Of a stretch of DNA of 27,547 nucleotides, positions 1 through 7,723 are shown piece by piece. Made by a program: the position numbers and the translations under genes. The notes beneath the pieces were generated by a model. It saw nothing but the letters and a program-made list of their open reading frames with translations, ran no database searches and had not been told where the DNA came from. Source of the DNA: Barthelona sp. PAP020 (taxonomy: Eukaryota; Metamonada: BaSk clade); contig JARQWU010000130.1 in NCBI GenBank assembly GCA_040182905.1, forward strand, positions 1 through 27,547, written 5' to 3'. The first letter of the stretch is position 1. The number at the start of each line of letters is the position of its first letter.

Positions 1-2
1 GT

Positions 3-15
3 TGCTCTTCCGATC
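3..15. other. Residual sequencing-adapter match at contig edge
   Basis: Bases 3-15 read TGCTCTTCCGATC, identical to the 3' part of the common Illumina adapter (which continues with T; here the next base is C). It sits at the extreme left end of the window, where untrimmed adapter is expected on a raw contig. The GC-richer composition also differs from the AT-rich DNA that follows. This is very likely library sequence, not genome. Confidence 0.8.
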
Positions 16-17
16 CA

Positions 18-86
18 ATTGGATTTGATGACGAAATTGAATATATATCGACGTTAAATCTTTGGTTGGTAATGGCCAATCCATAA
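18..86 (+). CDS. Possible C-terminal end of an upstream gene (partial)
   Basis: One frame directly after the adapter match is open from base 18 to a TAA at 84-86 and encodes about 22 residues ending LNLWLVMANP. The stop lies in a TAAAATAA context and is followed by AATAAA-like sequence, as expected for a gene end. The next gene starts at 144, consistent with the short gaps seen here. The stretch is too short to recognise a family, and 22 open codons can occur by chance, so this is a weak call. Confidence 0.3.
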   Translation: MGFDDEIEYISTLNLWLVMANP

Positions 87-143
87 AATAAGTGAATAAA
101 AAATTTGCAATCATAATTTTATTGTTTACATCTTTTAAAAGAA

Positions 144-2336
144 ATGGATTTTCAAGTTTTTGATGATCCAAATGTGACTGTAGATGAAGTTTTAGATGAA
201 GTTGAGACATATTTACCGATTTTAATTGATATTTTAAAAGAGAAAAGAGTTAATTTTCAGTATTGGTTATCTTCAAAAGAAAATTCTGAAGCAATTTTGA
301 CTAAAGTTATTAATAGCCTCTATGAAGTGTTTTTGGTTGATGATGAATTTTCTGAAGATGATGATTTATTAACAGAGAATAATATCAATTTTGTTGACAT
401 TATTTTGTTATTATTTGATTGTAGATATTTAGTTTCTATTGAATGTATGATTGATTTTATACTTTTATTATGCGAAAATGGTAAAGGAATTGAATTATCA
501 AAAAGAATAGAAAAAAGACAAGATGTTTTTAAATTTTGTTCATTGATTTCGTATTGTTTTAAATTTTATAAAAGTTTTGACAATTTTTCCAGGCATTTAA
601 AACTTTTGAAATTAATCGACATCAATTCTTCTTATTTAGATATACCAGTATTGAAATTACAAGGTAAAGGAAGTCCTGTTGATGATTCGACAACTAAATT
701 ATCTTTTGCTTTGATTCATTCGATCAGAGAGAATGAATTATCTGATAACGATTTAAATATCATCAGAACGAATATATTGGAAGTAAACGATGACATAATT
801 AATGGAAAAATTGATATGTTAGATGATGATTATGGTGAAATTATCATTCAATTGCTCTTGTTGATCTTTTGTTTATCAAAATTTTTTAAAATATTTGAGT
901 TTGAGCAAATTTACTCGTTAAATAAGAAAAAATTAAAAAAATTTGATAAGTGTAAGGTGCTTCTATTGGATACTTTATGTGCTGATGTCTGTGCTTGGAG
1001 AAAAGTTAATTTTCAACTTAGATTGAAGAATAAAGAAAAAAACTTTTATGCTTCTGTTTTTCCTGTACACAAGTTTTCTGAAATTAAAGATATAGAGAAA
1101 CCATCATTTGATGCCAAGAGTTTGAAACCTTTAGAAGACTATAGCCTTCATGAAAAGGTTGGTTACAATCAAATTATAAATGAAGAAGTTCATACCACTT
1201 TTAATCATGTAAAATGGAGTGATTTTGACTACAACCTATTGATCGAATTGAATTATCTTGCTGGATCTCGTCTTTGTGATAAGTTATTACAAACAAATGG
1301 TGATATTTCGTTTGATTATCTTAAAAAGAGATGTATTGAAGAGTTTGGAGTGAAACGTTCCCAAATTTTTCAACATATGTATAATTTGCCAATAAAAATC
1401 CAAAATAATATGAAGCAATTTGATATGATTGGGTTATGGGATGATTTGGTCTTCAGAATAACAGAACATAATAAGAATTATGAAATTATTGAAAAAGTTA
1501 AAGAAGAACAAGAAGAAGTCCAAATTAAAGAAGAAGTCCAAATAAAAGAAAAAGTTGTTTCGTCAACTAGTGTTAAAACATCAATTAAAGCAGAACCTGA
1601 AATTAATGCTGATGAGATGGAAGAATATTTGGAGAAAGAAAATGATATTGACCAACAAAAAAACATTTCTGTTCAAGGTCAAACTCAATTTCCAAAAAAT
1701 TCCAAAGCTTCAGTGTCGTATTCAAAAGGTGATGAGAATAAGAGTTATCATTCCCGAAATAAGTTCGACAGCACCTCTTCACGAAGTCAATATCCAAAGG
1801 ACAGACACAGAAATCCAAAGAAAACGTTTGAATATTCATCCAAGGATCAAAACTATGAGAAGGATCATGAACATTCAAGAAATCGAGTTGATTATGGTTA
1901 TGATGGTAGCAGAGATTCTCAACAATACAATAGATATGGTGACAGATATCATAAAGATCAAAGACCCTATGAACAACATCAACAATTTGCAAAACATCCA
2001 GCTAATTATTCTAAACAAGATTATTCACACAAAACTGATGATTCCAGAAGGAGATATCATCAAACAAGGGAGAATTATAGGGATAATAGAGATAATTACA
2101 GGGATAATAGAGATAATAGAGATAACAGAGATAACAGAGAGACTTTCAGAGAAAATAGGGACAATTTTAGAGAAAGGGAAAATTATCGAGACAACCGAAA
2201 CGCTCATAGAAATACTAGAGATAACAGAGATACCAGAGATCGGGATAATTATAAATCAAATCGAGATTATTACAACAATAGAAAATTTCAAAATCAACCC
2301 TCAAATAGACCTCCTCCTTCTGGACCTTCTTCATAA
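144..2336 (+). CDS. Unrecognised protein with helical N-terminal region and RDN-repeat tail
   Basis: The ORF encodes 730 aa. Residues 1-460 or so look like an ordered, mainly helical, acidic and Leu/Ile-rich region that I cannot place in a family. Residues 455-475 hold an imperfect duplication (EEVQIKEEVQIKEK) rich in Glu and Lys. From about residue 500 the chain becomes low-complexity and hydrophilic (Ser, Asn, Arg, Tyr, Asp, Gln). Residues 642-706 are dominated by RDN/REN triplet repeats, and the end is Pro/Ser-rich. RD/RN-rich disordered tails are common in RNA-binding and mRNP proteins, so an RNA-related role is possible but not shown. The start is the first ATG. The stop lies inside ATAAATGA. 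A 261-codon ORF in another frame over the tail is a by-product of the repeat. Confidence 0.75.
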   Translation: MDFQVFDDPNVTVDEVLDEVETYLPILIDILKEKRVNFQYWLSSKENSEAILTKVINSLYEVFLVDDEFSEDDDLLTENNINFVDIILLLFDCRYLVSIECMIDFILLLCENGKGIELSKRIEKRQDVFKFCSLISYCFKFYKSFDNFSRHLKLLKLIDINSSYLDIPVLKLQGKGSPVDDSTTKLSFALIHSIRENELSDNDLNIIRTNILEVNDDIINGKIDMLDDDYGEIIIQLLLLIFCLSKFFKIFEFEQIYSLNKKKLKKFDKCKVLLLDTLCADVCAWRKVNFQLRLKNKEKNFYASVFPVHKFSEIKDIEKPSFDAKSLKPLEDYSLHEKVGYNQIINEEVHTTFNHVKWSDFDYNLLIELNYLAGSRLCDKLLQTNGDISFDYLKKRCIEEFGVKRSQIFQHMYNLPIKIQNNMKQFDMIGLWDDLVFRITEHNKNYEIIEKVKEEQEEVQIKEEVQIKEKVVSSTSVKTSIKAEPEINADEMEEYLEKENDIDQQKNISVQGQTQFPKNSKASVSYSKGDENKSYHSRNKFDSTSSRSQYPKDRHRNPKKTFEYSSKDQNYEKDHEHSRNRVDYGYDGSRDSQQYNRYGDRYHKDQRPYEQHQQFAKHPANYSKQDYSHKTDDSRRRYHQTRENYRDNRDNYRDNRDNRDNRDNRETFRENRDNFRERENYRDNRNAHRNTRDNRDTRDRDNYKSNRDYYNNRKFQNQPSNRPPPSGPSS
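2069..2259 (+). repeat. Degenerate GATAAYAGA nonamer repeat (RDN coding)
   Basis: Within the unrecognised 730-aa gene, copies of a 9-bp unit close to GATAATAGA or GATAACAGA follow one another in frame, encoding Arg-Asp-Asn with interspersed Tyr, Glu and Phe. The densest part is about 2076-2142. The unit preserves the reading frame, so copy-number change would lengthen or shorten the tail without a frameshift. Confidence 0.85.
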
Positions 2337-2376
2337 ATGAATCTTGTGTTACTTTTTTGTTTTTTATTTTATTGTA

Positions 2377-2384
2377 AATAAACA
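2377..2384 (+). terminator. Candidate poly(A) signal AATAAACA
   Basis: AATAAACA lies 41 nt after the stop of the 730-aa gene. The same octamer occurs downstream of the OTU1 and SSXT-like genes, so it may be a local form of the polyadenylation signal. In AT-rich DNA this can arise by chance. Confidence 0.4.
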
Positions 2385-2474
2385 TTGAAGAAATTCTAAC
2401 AATTTTAAAGAAGAAGGAAAGAAGTCGTTTGCTCCACTTTGTTTATTTTTTAATTTTTTTTTTTTTGCAGTATA

Positions 2475-3200
2475 ATGGATTTAAAGTTGATTTCTACCCA
2501 ACCAATATCTTATGCGAATGATATTGATGTGTTTGACTATACGCAACCAATCATTCGTCAAGTTCCTGCAGATGATAATTGTTTGTTTACTGTATTTTCA
2601 CATTGTTGTAGTGGGCAAGAATTTATTGAAGTACAAAATTTGCGTAATATATGTGCTGAAACGTTTATAACCAATCCTTCATTGTATTCTTTTGCTCCAG
2701 AATATACACCTGCAGCATATTATGAAGAAATTAAGGCTTATGGTGTTACAGGTAAAAAGAAATGGGGCGGGGATATAGAAATTATGATTCTTTCTGAATA
2801 TTTTAAAGTTAATGTGATTGTTATTGATTTTTCGTCCAGAACAAAGAGTCCAGTGACAACAACTTTTAAATCTAATCCTGCTAGTGAAGGTTATATATTT
2901 TTATTTTTTGATGGTACCCATTACAACTGTTTTGCCGCAAATCCTGTTGAATGTGAGGAAGGAGAATGGACTTCACCACAAAAAGACATGGATATATGTA
3001 TTTTTTCTGCTCAAAATGTGGACAAAATTCTTGATGAAAAAGTTCTTCCTCTTGCCATCAAAAAAAAAGAAAAAGGTGAGTTTTTTAATCCATATAGCGT
3101 CAATCTTATGTGCAATAGTTGTGGTATGATTTTTGATACAACTAAAAAAGCTGAAAGGCATGCTGAATTTACTGGTCATGTCAATTTTGAGCAATTGTAA
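2475..3200 (+). CDS. OTU1/YOD1-like deubiquitinase
   Basis: This 241-aa cysteine protease should remove ubiquitin chains. OTU1/YOD1 in fungi and animals works with the p97/Cdc48 ATPase in ER-associated degradation. The OTU fold is visible: the Asp/Cys catalytic motif PADDNCLF (D33, C36), the WGGDIEIMILSEYF segment and the catalytic His in FFDGTHYN (H149). The C-terminus carries a single C2H2-type finger (CNSC ... RHAEFTGH, about residues 212-236), which is diagnostic of OTU1 over other OTU proteases. The N-terminal UBX-like domain of yeast and human OTU1 is missing or reduced, since the OTU domain begins near residue 28. It converges on MORN5, and the stop sits in TGTAAATG. Confidence 0.92.
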   Translation: MDLKLISTQPISYANDIDVFDYTQPIIRQVPADDNCLFTVFSHCCSGQEFIEVQNLRNICAETFITNPSLYSFAPEYTPAAYYEEIKAYGVTGKKKWGGDIEIMILSEYFKVNVIVIDFSSRTKSPVTTTFKSNPASEGYIFLFFDGTHYNCFAANPVECEEGEWTSPQKDMDICIFSAQNVDKILDEKVLPLAIKKKEKGEFFNPYSVNLMCNSCGMIFDTTKKAERHAEFTGHVNFEQL

Positions 3201-3222
3201 ATGTAGTCCTTATAATTTGGTT

Positions 3223-3230
3223 TGTTTATT
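3223..3230 (-). terminator. Candidate poly(A) signal for MORN5 (minus strand)
   Basis: TGTTTATT on the plus strand reads AATAAACA on the minus strand, about 140 nt past the MORN5 stop. It lies upstream of the matching plus-strand signal for OTU1, so the two 3' ends would overlap if both are used. Confidence 0.35.
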
Positions 3231-3275
3231 CATTTATTCATTCATTATTTTGCTTTTTACTAATTTCTTCAAAAA

Positions 3276-3283
3276 AATAAACA
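3276..3283 (+). terminator. Candidate poly(A) signal for OTU1
   Basis: AATAAACA lies about 75 nt after the OTU1 stop, inside the short gap shared with convergent MORN5. An earlier TAAA overlapping the stop codon is an alternative signal. Confidence 0.35.
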
Positions 3284-3367
3284 TGAAAAAGAAAAAAGAA
3301 AAAAAAAACATCATTTATTAAAATACAAAGAAAGACTATGTTAAAATACAACTTATAAATCAAAACA

Positions 3368-3763
3368 TTATCTTATTTTTTCTGTTTTTGCTTTAAATAT
3401 TTCCAAATTATCTAGTTTCTGTTGCAAAGGATCATCTAATTCCAAATCACCTTTATCTGTCAACCTAGGTTTAGTAGAAGGAAAGAAACCATTTCTTATT
3501 TCACTTGCAAATCTTCTGTCAGACTTACAATAATCCCAATTTTCTTGTTCGTAGGCTAAATCATCTTCGAAAACAAATTTTCCTTCAACATTCTCGCCAT
3601 TCTGCCATATTCCAACCATTTTTCCTTTACCAGGAAAATATAATGTTCCTTCACCATGGAAATGTCCATTCTCCATGTTACCAACATAAAAAGTACCATC
3701 TGCCATGGTGTATTTAAATAAATCTTCTTCCAAATGTTCAATTTCTGAATGAGTAAAGTTCAT
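3368..3763 (-). CDS. MORN5-like MORN-repeat protein
   Basis: This 131-aa protein matches the MORN5 family. It has MORN repeats near residues 22-60 (TFYVGNMENGHFHGEGTLYF, then IWQNGENVEGKFVF). These are followed by the family-specific block NWDYCKSDRRFASEI and a Gly-Phe-Phe-Pro segment, which generic MORN proteins lack. Animal MORN5 is about 160 aa and is found in ciliated and sperm cells, so the gene argues for a flagellated organism. The precise role is not established. The C-terminus is shorter and more charged than in animals. It diverges from CCDC47 with only 48 bp between the two ATGs. Confidence 0.88.
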   Translation of the reverse strand: MNFTHSEIEHLEEDLFKYTMADGTFYVGNMENGHFHGEGTLYFPGKGKMVGIWQNGENVEGKFVFEDDLAYEQENWDYCKSDRRFASEIRNGFFPSTKPRLTDKGDLELDDPLQQKLDNLEIFKAKTEKIR

Positions 3764-3811
3764 TTGTTTGCAATTACGAAAAAAAAAAATTTCTCTTTAT
3801 TTTCTTTCAAT
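3764..3811. promoter_or_regulatory. 48-bp divergent promoter between MORN5 and CCDC47
   Basis: The ATGs of MORN5 (minus) and CCDC47 (plus) are separated by 48 bp containing an A10 run and a TTTCAAT just before the plus ATG. Both core promoters and both 5' UTRs must fit here or overlap the opposite coding region. The spacing depends on the CCDC47 start at 3812, which is supported by the signal peptide. Confidence 0.6.
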
Positions 3812-5032
3812 ATGCAATTTAAAACAGTTTTTATATTAATATTGTGTGCAAATTTGTTGCTAAATATTGTGTCTTGTGAGGAAAATTACGAATCTATTGA
3901 TGATGATGACATTATTGAAAATTATGAAGATGAAAGCATCATTGATAATGAGAATCTTGATGTTGGAATTGAGACTAATATCGATATTGAAAATATTAAT
4001 AACAATATTGAAGAGAAGAATACAACATCCAAGGAAAAACCTCAATTACCACCTCTAAAGGACAGATTAAAAGAATCACTTTATAGTTGGGAATCTGTTT
4101 TTATACCTATTACTGTTTTGTATTTGTTTGCATTTATTACAAAACGAAATGCCAACACTTCTTTGGCTACCATGTGGGCACAAGCTTTACATGGTGTATT
4201 TGTCAAACATTTTGCCAATGTAGCTGTTGAGAAATTGGACGAAGACCATGATTATCGCAACCCTTACAAGGTTATTTTCAAGGAATCAGGAGTTCATTTT
4301 GTTCATTATGCCACAGGTAACGATTGCATAAATTACAGTTATACTGATATAAAGTTAAAGAATAGATTTGACCTTATCAAATTTTTTATGAGATTCTTTG
4401 TTCCTGTTCACGATAGAGTTGAAACTTGCTTGGAAATTGACACCCCCAAAAGTTCATGTGCCGTTGGTGTTACAAGATCAACAAGAAAAGGAATATTTTA
4501 TAAGGATTCAAAGGGAATTGGTGCTTTAGTTGGTTTGGAAAATGAAAAGAAATTTGGTCTTGCAGTTTCGTCTGACACCAAAGAAACCATTTCCACGTTA
4601 CCTGATACGTTGTTGAGACATTTTAAAGAACTGGGAAATGATTTCTTAAGTTTCTGCTATTATTCTGATGCAGTAAAAGGTTTTATGATTTTGGAGGTGA
4701 ATTATCCCAAAGATCAACAACAAATGAATATTTATGAAGAGATATATGAGACTATGTTTGAATATGCTTACAAAATGAAAGGTTTAGAGCTTCAACAAAG
4801 TTCAAAGAAAATCATTGAAGAATTCAGAGCTAAAAAAACAGTCGAAATTAAGAAGGAAGTAAATGAAGCCTATCACAAGAAATTGCAAGAAGAAAAGTCT
4901 GAGGAAATTAAAAAGCAACAAGAAAATTTCAAAAAATTGTCTAAAAAGGAGCAAGAAAAGGTTCGCAGAAGACAAGAAAGAAAAACAATGATGAAATCTC
5001 AAAATCAGAGAATGCAGATCATCAGCAGGTAA
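3812..5032 (+). CDS. CCDC47-like ER membrane chaperone subunit (PAT complex)
   Basis: CCDC47 is an ER membrane protein that, with Asterix, forms the PAT complex helping multipass proteins fold at the translocon. Starting at 3812 gives 406 aa with a clear signal peptide (FKTVFILILCANLLL), an acidic Asp/Glu/Asn-rich lumenal segment to about residue 75, and a membrane segment (VFIPITVLYLFAFI). The conserved cytosolic domain follows, including DHDYRNPYKVIF and an FVPVHDRVETCLEID segment. It ends in a basic coiled coil finishing KKEQEKVRRRQERK. This order fits CCDC47. The ORF can be extended 21 codons upstream, but that would bury the signal peptide and overlap MORN5, so I reject it. The stop lies in TAATAAATGA. 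Confidence 0.9.
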   Translation: MQFKTVFILILCANLLLNIVSCEENYESIDDDDIIENYEDESIIDNENLDVGIETNIDIENINNNIEEKNTTSKEKPQLPPLKDRLKESLYSWESVFIPITVLYLFAFITKRNANTSLATMWAQALHGVFVKHFANVAVEKLDEDHDYRNPYKVIFKESGVHFVHYATGNDCINYSYTDIKLKNRFDLIKFFMRFFVPVHDRVETCLEIDTPKSSCAVGVTRSTRKGIFYKDSKGIGALVGLENEKKFGLAVSSDTKETISTLPDTLLRHFKELGNDFLSFCYYSDAVKGFMILEVNYPKDQQQMNIYEEIYETMFEYAYKMKGLELQQSSKKIIEEFRAKKTVEIKKEVNEAYHKKLQEEKSEEIKKQQENFKKLSKKEQEKVRRRQERKTMMKSQNQRMQIISR

Positions 5033-5038
5033 TAAATG
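5031..5038 (+). terminator. AATAAATG overlapping the CCDC47 stop codon
   Basis: The stop TAA (5030-5032) runs directly into AATAAATG. The same octamer covers the stops of Prp19 and the coiled-coil gene. It could act as a poly(A) signal fused to the stop, as described for Trichomonas UAAA. Confidence 0.45.
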
Positions 5039-5483
5039 AAATATTTCTTTTTTCTTTGATATTTTCTGAGTGTTTTTGAAGAGCTTGAGTGGTAAAAATA
5101 ACACTCAAAGGTTTGAAATTTGAGGAATATTTATTCCAAAAGAACACTTTCCCTTCACTCTATTTTCATCAAAATTGGAAAGCATGTTTGGTAATCTACC
5201 TCATGAATTCGTTTAATAATTCAACCAAAATATCAAACTTTCAATAAAGAATTCAAATGCAAAGAGTCTCAGAAAGCCACAAATTTTCATGTTGTAAAAT
5301 GTTCAAACATGCAATTATTCGTCTCAACACCAAATAATAAGGAAGAAAGCCACATATTTTGTATCTGTTTTTGATCTTTATTGAAAAGGACTTTCTCTTC
5401 CAGAAAAGCCAACAAAGCCTAAATATAGGGAAATAAAATCTACTAAAATATGCAATAAAAACAAAAAACATGAAAATAACCAT
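5033..5483. other. 451-bp convergent 3' gap between CCDC47 and Prp19
   Basis: No plausible gene is visible. The gap contains a hairpin candidate at 5085-5108 (7-bp arms TTGAGTG/CACTCAA, 10-nt loop) and a near-palindrome at 5124-5137 (GGAATA/TATTCC). Both may be 3' UTR elements. A 76-codon minus-strand ORF here has no recognisable content. Confidence 0.5.
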
Positions 5484-5488
5484 TTATT
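5481..5488 (-). terminator. AATAAATG overlapping the Prp19 stop codon
   Basis: On the minus strand the last codons read CAA TAA ATG, so the stop TAA is embedded in AATAAATG, the arrangement also seen at CCDC47 and the coiled-coil gene. Confidence 0.45.
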
Positions 5489-6770
5489 GAGTTTTAATTA
5501 TAGGTAAACAATGAGAAACACAATTTTCACCAAAAATAAAGATTCCTTTAGCATTCCAAATGACATTAGTGATAATTTGAGAAAATTCAGTTTCAAATAA
5601 TGTGTCAAATGAACTATTCCATTTTCCATCAACTTTGTCGATTTTTGATTCAATGATCTTAACAAAACTATCATTATACAGGAGAACAAATCTATTTGAA
5701 GGAGAACAAACAATATCAGAACCTCCTGCCAAACTTGTGACTTCCAAATTCTTTAAATTAATAAAATGGACATTATCGGAACATCTAACACACATCAAAT
5801 ATCCATCATGTGAAAAACATATCTCCGAAATATTTTCAAAATTTTGATTGAACTTTTTTATCGTCTTAAAATATTGTGTGTCAACATCATTACCAATCTT
5901 TAGACAGAAACTATGCAAAAAAATTTCATCATTTGTGTTCTCTCCTTCAGAAACAGTAACAAATAAAGCAGCAGCTGGGTGAATAGCAATAATTTTTGGA
6001 ATATGACTCACTTTTTGTGAAAGTATCGTCTTCAACGTTGAGGTTTGTTTCAACAAAACATTATTTTCTTTGCAAGTAAGAAAATACTCCTTTTTAGGCA
6101 AAAGAACTGCATTTTTATCTGTATTTTTTATTCTTTTCATGCAATAATCATTTTCAAAATTGAAAAAATTTTTATCAATTTTTGAAGAATCATCAGAAGT
6201 TTGAAAATTAAATTCAAAATTGACATTTTCCATCATTTTTCCAGATAAATCATAGACTTTGAAAAGTTTACCAAAATTTTCAGAAAATTGTTTCAGGTCT
6301 GTTTTGAATTCATCAATATTTAAATCAATTTCATCAGTTCTTCCATCATCCATACTGTTTTCAGAAATATTATCCGATACTATACGATCTGCTTTTGCTT
6401 TTGCTTCTCTTTCAGCCAATAGCTTGGCAATTACCCTTATGTTTGCATCTTGAACAAATAAATTCTTTTTTAGTTCATTTTCAAGTTCAAATACTTGCCT
6501 CTTTAATTCATATGCTTCAATAACAGTTTTATTGTAATTATCGTACATCAACTTAAATAAATCAGGAGTACTTAAAGCATTTTCCGTCAATGGCTTCGAT
6601 AAAATAGGTATTTTTAAATTAATTAATGAATTTTCATCCAAAGGTTCTTGGGTTTTTGGATCTTTGCCATATTGTCTTATATAATGTAAAATTTCATCCT
6701 TTTCATACACATCACCCGCTGGAGTTGCGACAGCATTTGTAATGGGATTTCCAGAAATTCCAGAAAACAT
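5484..6770 (-). CDS. Prp19-like U-box E3 ligase / splicing factor
   Basis: Prp19 is the U-box ubiquitin ligase at the core of the NineTeen complex, which activates the spliceosome. The N-terminus MFSGISGNPITNAVATPAG followed by VYEKDEILHYI and GKDPKTQEPL is the Prp19 U-box. A KIP-LSKPL segment and a helical tetramerisation region with RVIAKLLAERE (about residues 100-140) follow. The remaining C-terminal part should be the WD40 domain, but it is strongly diverged, with few visible WD signatures. I choose the Met at 6770 (428 aa) because Prp19 proteins begin directly with the U-box. An in-frame ATG at 6795-6797 adds nine hydrophobic residues. The protein is shorter than the roughly 500 aa of human Prp19. 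The stop lies inside AATAAATG. It implies spliceosomal introns exist in this genome although none is needed here. Confidence 0.88.
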   Translation of the reverse strand: MFSGISGNPITNAVATPAGDVYEKDEILHYIRQYGKDPKTQEPLDENSLINLKIPILSKPLTENALSTPDLFKLMYDNYNKTVIEAYELKRQVFELENELKKNLFVQDANIRVIAKLLAEREAKAKADRIVSDNISENSMDDGRTDEIDLNIDEFKTDLKQFSENFGKLFKVYDLSGKMMENVNFEFNFQTSDDSSKIDKNFFNFENDYCMKRIKNTDKNAVLLPKKEYFLTCKENNVLLKQTSTLKTILSQKVSHIPKIIAIHPAAALFVTVSEGENTNDEIFLHSFCLKIGNDVDTQYFKTIKKFNQNFENISEICFSHDGYLMCVRCSDNVHFINLKNLEVTSLAGGSDIVCSPSNRFVLLYNDSFVKIIESKIDKVDGKWNSSFDTLFETEFSQIITNVIWNAKGIFIFGENCVSHCLPIIKTQ

Positions 6771-7038
6771 TAAAAACAAAAACTGGTGATTTTTCATCTT
6801 AGTTTCAATTTATTTGTTTATTTAAATGTATTGCTTGCAAAAAAAAGTTTATTTAATCAAAAGTAAATCAATCTTAGGCCTTAAGTTAAAATTATCTCTT
6901 TTAACGCATTGTTCTTTTCAAAATATTCCTTTCAAATAAAAATTGATTCTTTTTCAACAAAGAATTAACTATTTATGAAAGACAAACAATAACAACAAAA
7001 AAGAAGATTCCGAATTTTATTTGCATTTCCATCAAAAA

Positions 7039-7554
7039 TTAAAGTTCTTGATGCATAAATTGTCCTTTGTAATTTGATTCAGAAGTCATATTGAAAAAAG
7101 TCATTTGACAAAATGGTATGCCGGGTTTTAGTTTTATTGGTTTATTTGAAGCATTAAAAATTTCTAAAACGGTTTGATTCTTAACACCAGGTTGAATAAA
7201 TCCGGCAGTAATATGTACAGTCAAACCTAAACGAGCAAACCTTGAACGGCCATTTAACATGGCGCAAAGTTTTGGCGATAGCGTAATTTCTTCTCTAGTT
7301 ATCCCAAGACAGAATCCATGAGGAGGTAAAAGATAATAATCATCATTTGAAACTACAACTTTTTCCATATAATCTCGATAATTTGATTCATTTGATAAAA
7401 CAACCTCTTCAACAGAGTCACTATAATGTCTAAATTCATTACCAAGAGAAAAATCAATGGAAGCACATCCAACACTATCAGGATTAAAAGGATTGATAAT
7501 GATTTCTCCATTATTAACAGCTTCTACTAGCTGATCCTTAGAAAGACAAGACAT
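7039..7554 (-). CDS. dCTP deaminase family protein (dCTP to dUTP)
   Basis: Members of this family deaminate dCTP to dUTP, and some forms go on to dUMP. The signature is intact: GRSRFARLGLTVHITAGFI (R103, S104, R108, H114), then a catalytic-position Glu in VLEIFN (E131), then IPFCQMTFF. The C-terminus NYKGQF resembles the lid that closes over the nucleotide. The ATG at 7554 gives 171 aa; the codon before it is TTG. In animals and fungi dUMP comes from dCMP deaminase or dUTPase, and dCTP deaminase is mainly bacterial, archaeal and viral, so transfer into this lineage is possible. Base composition matches its neighbours and it has a TCATAT motif 7 nt upstream, so it looks fully domesticated. dUTPase is a related alternative, but the pattern fits deaminase better. 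Confidence 0.85.
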   Translation of the reverse strand: MSCLSKDQLVEAVNNGEIIINPFNPDSVGCASIDFSLGNEFRHYSDSVEEVVLSNESNYRDYMEKVVVSNDDYYLLPPHGFCLGITREEITLSPKLCAMLNGRSRFARLGLTVHITAGFIQPGVKNQTVLEIFNASNKPIKLKPGIPFCQMTFFNMTSESNYKGQFMHQEL

Positions 7555-7563
7555 CAAATATGA
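7555..7563 (-). promoter_or_regulatory. Inr-like TCATAT upstream of the dCTP deaminase gene
   Basis: The minus strand reads TCATATTTG directly before the ATG, with the A of TCA 7 nt upstream. It matches the parabasalid initiator consensus TCAY(T/A). Alone it could be chance. Confidence 0.35.
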
Positions 7564-7723
7564 TATTAATCACAAAATATTAATAATGAATTTTTGATTT
7601 GAGGAAGTCAGAAGAATTTTGAAAACCAACCAGAATGGACGACGAAATCTTTCCAATAAAATTTTTTTTGTTTATCCACTTCACATGACAAATCAAAAAC
7701 AAACAAATAAGACAATAAATTAT

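Noticed and set aside
1555-2340. A 261-codon plus-strand ORF in another frame over the RDN-repeat tail
   Set aside because: It is a by-product of the stop-free nonamer repeat; the product is Ile/Thr-monotonous and the main frame has a long ordered N-terminus.
2400-2477. Possible 3' splice site (long T run then GCAG) just before the OTU1 ATG
   Set aside because: No convincing 5' splice site or branch motif upstream, and the OTU1 frame is complete without an intron.
3749-3811. Upstream extension of CCDC47 by 21 codons
   Set aside because: It would bury the signal peptide and overlap the MORN5 coding region.
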